DNA from: Clostridiales bacterium UBA4696
GTDB taxonomy: Bacteria > Bacillota > Clostridia > Oscillospirales > Oscillospiraceae
DNA length: 13,536 bases
NCBI GenBank assembly: GCA_002404795.1
Contig: DHKK01000104.1
Span: 1 to 13,536, forward strand
Direction: 5' to 3'
The notes below the pieces were generated by a model. The model was given only the letters and a program-made list of their open reading frames with translations, searched no databases and was not told the origin of the DNA. Shown piece after piece: positions 13,436 through 13,536 of this stretch. The translations under genes were made by a program, and so were the position numbers. The number at the start of each line of letters is the position of its first letter. The first letter of the stretch is position 1.

Positions 13436-13487
13436 CCTTCCCCTATGAGGGGAAGGTGGCACGGCAAAGCCGTGACGGATGAGGTGG
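13436..13487 (+). repeat. Short double-hairpin repeat, second family
   Basis: A perfect hairpin CCTTCCCCT-ATG-AGGGGAAGG (13436-13456), then a perfect hairpin CACGGC-AAA-GCCGTG (13460-13474), then ACGGATGAGGTGG. It has the same two-hairpin plan as the repeat at 13079 but a different sequence. It is non-coding and resembles short intergenic repeats common in gut Clostridia (established pattern, not searched here). Confidence 0.75.
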
Positions 13488-13513
13488 AGGCACTCTCATT
13501 TACGCGACACAGC

Positions 13514-13536
13514 CCACCTCATCAGTCGCCTTCGGC
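13514..13536 (-). repeat. Short repeat, inverted partial copy at window edge
   Basis: CCACCTCATC followed by AGTCGCCTTCGGC. On the minus strand this ends GATGAGGTGG, as the copy at 13436-13487 does, so the two face each other with 26 bases between the arms (13478-13487 and 13514-13523). It is cut off by the end of the window. Confidence 0.65.

Noticed and set aside
13079..13536. CRISPR array
   Set aside because: The repeats are few, unequal, palindromic and inverted, with no regular spacers or cas genes.

Overview
This is a GC-rich stretch (about 60 % or more by eye) with Firmicutes-type genes: a BlaI/M56 regulatory pair, a DUF5058 membrane protein, a clostridial YhaN/YhaO-like pair, a YmdB-type phosphoesterase, and a short sigma factor with an Ig-like membrane partner. 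Strong AGGAGG ribosome sites and short hairpin repeats of the GGCTCCCCT...GACTGAGAGG type between genes point to a gut Clostridia, probably Oscillospiraceae. The assignment is inferred from gene families and was not checked by a search.

Layout. 1-294 is a non-coding repeat region. 295-3085 (minus) holds an M56/BlaR1-like membrane protease and its BlaI-like repressor. 3086-3226 is a divergent control region with back-to-back promoters and two copies of a likely BlaI operator. 3227-6115 (plus) is a tightly packed operon of two multi-pass membrane proteins (DUF5058 and an unnamed partner) and a membrane-anchored M20 metallopeptidase that carries an in-frame TAA. After a terminator and a near-consensus promoter, 6249-7625 (plus) encodes a MATE exporter. 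A bidirectional terminator separates it from a three-gene minus-strand operon (11697 down to 7681): a YmdB-like cyclic-nucleotide phosphodiesterase, an SbcD/YhaO-like nuclease and an SbcC/YhaN-like ATPase. Two interleaved divergent promoters (11725-11762) serve this operon and a plus-strand sigma factor/membrane sensor pair (11827-13067). 13068-13536 is non-coding: a second copy of the left-hand repeat in inverted orientation, a possible gene remnant, a strong terminator, and a pair of shorter repeats facing each other.

How it fits together. The window is mainly signal sensing and membrane traffic. The M56 protease has an SH3-like segment and no penicillin-binding domain, so it probably senses an envelope signal other than a beta-lactam and relieves BlaI repression of its own operon. 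Promoter geometry suggests it also controls the DUF5058/M20 operon. The sigma factor and its Ig-domain partner form a second envelope-sensing pair. No defence island, CRISPR array, tRNA, rRNA or intact mobile element was seen. The most unusual signals are the repeat with covarying hairpins downstream of both outward-facing end genes, the duplicated operator, and the single nonsense codon splitting the peptidase.
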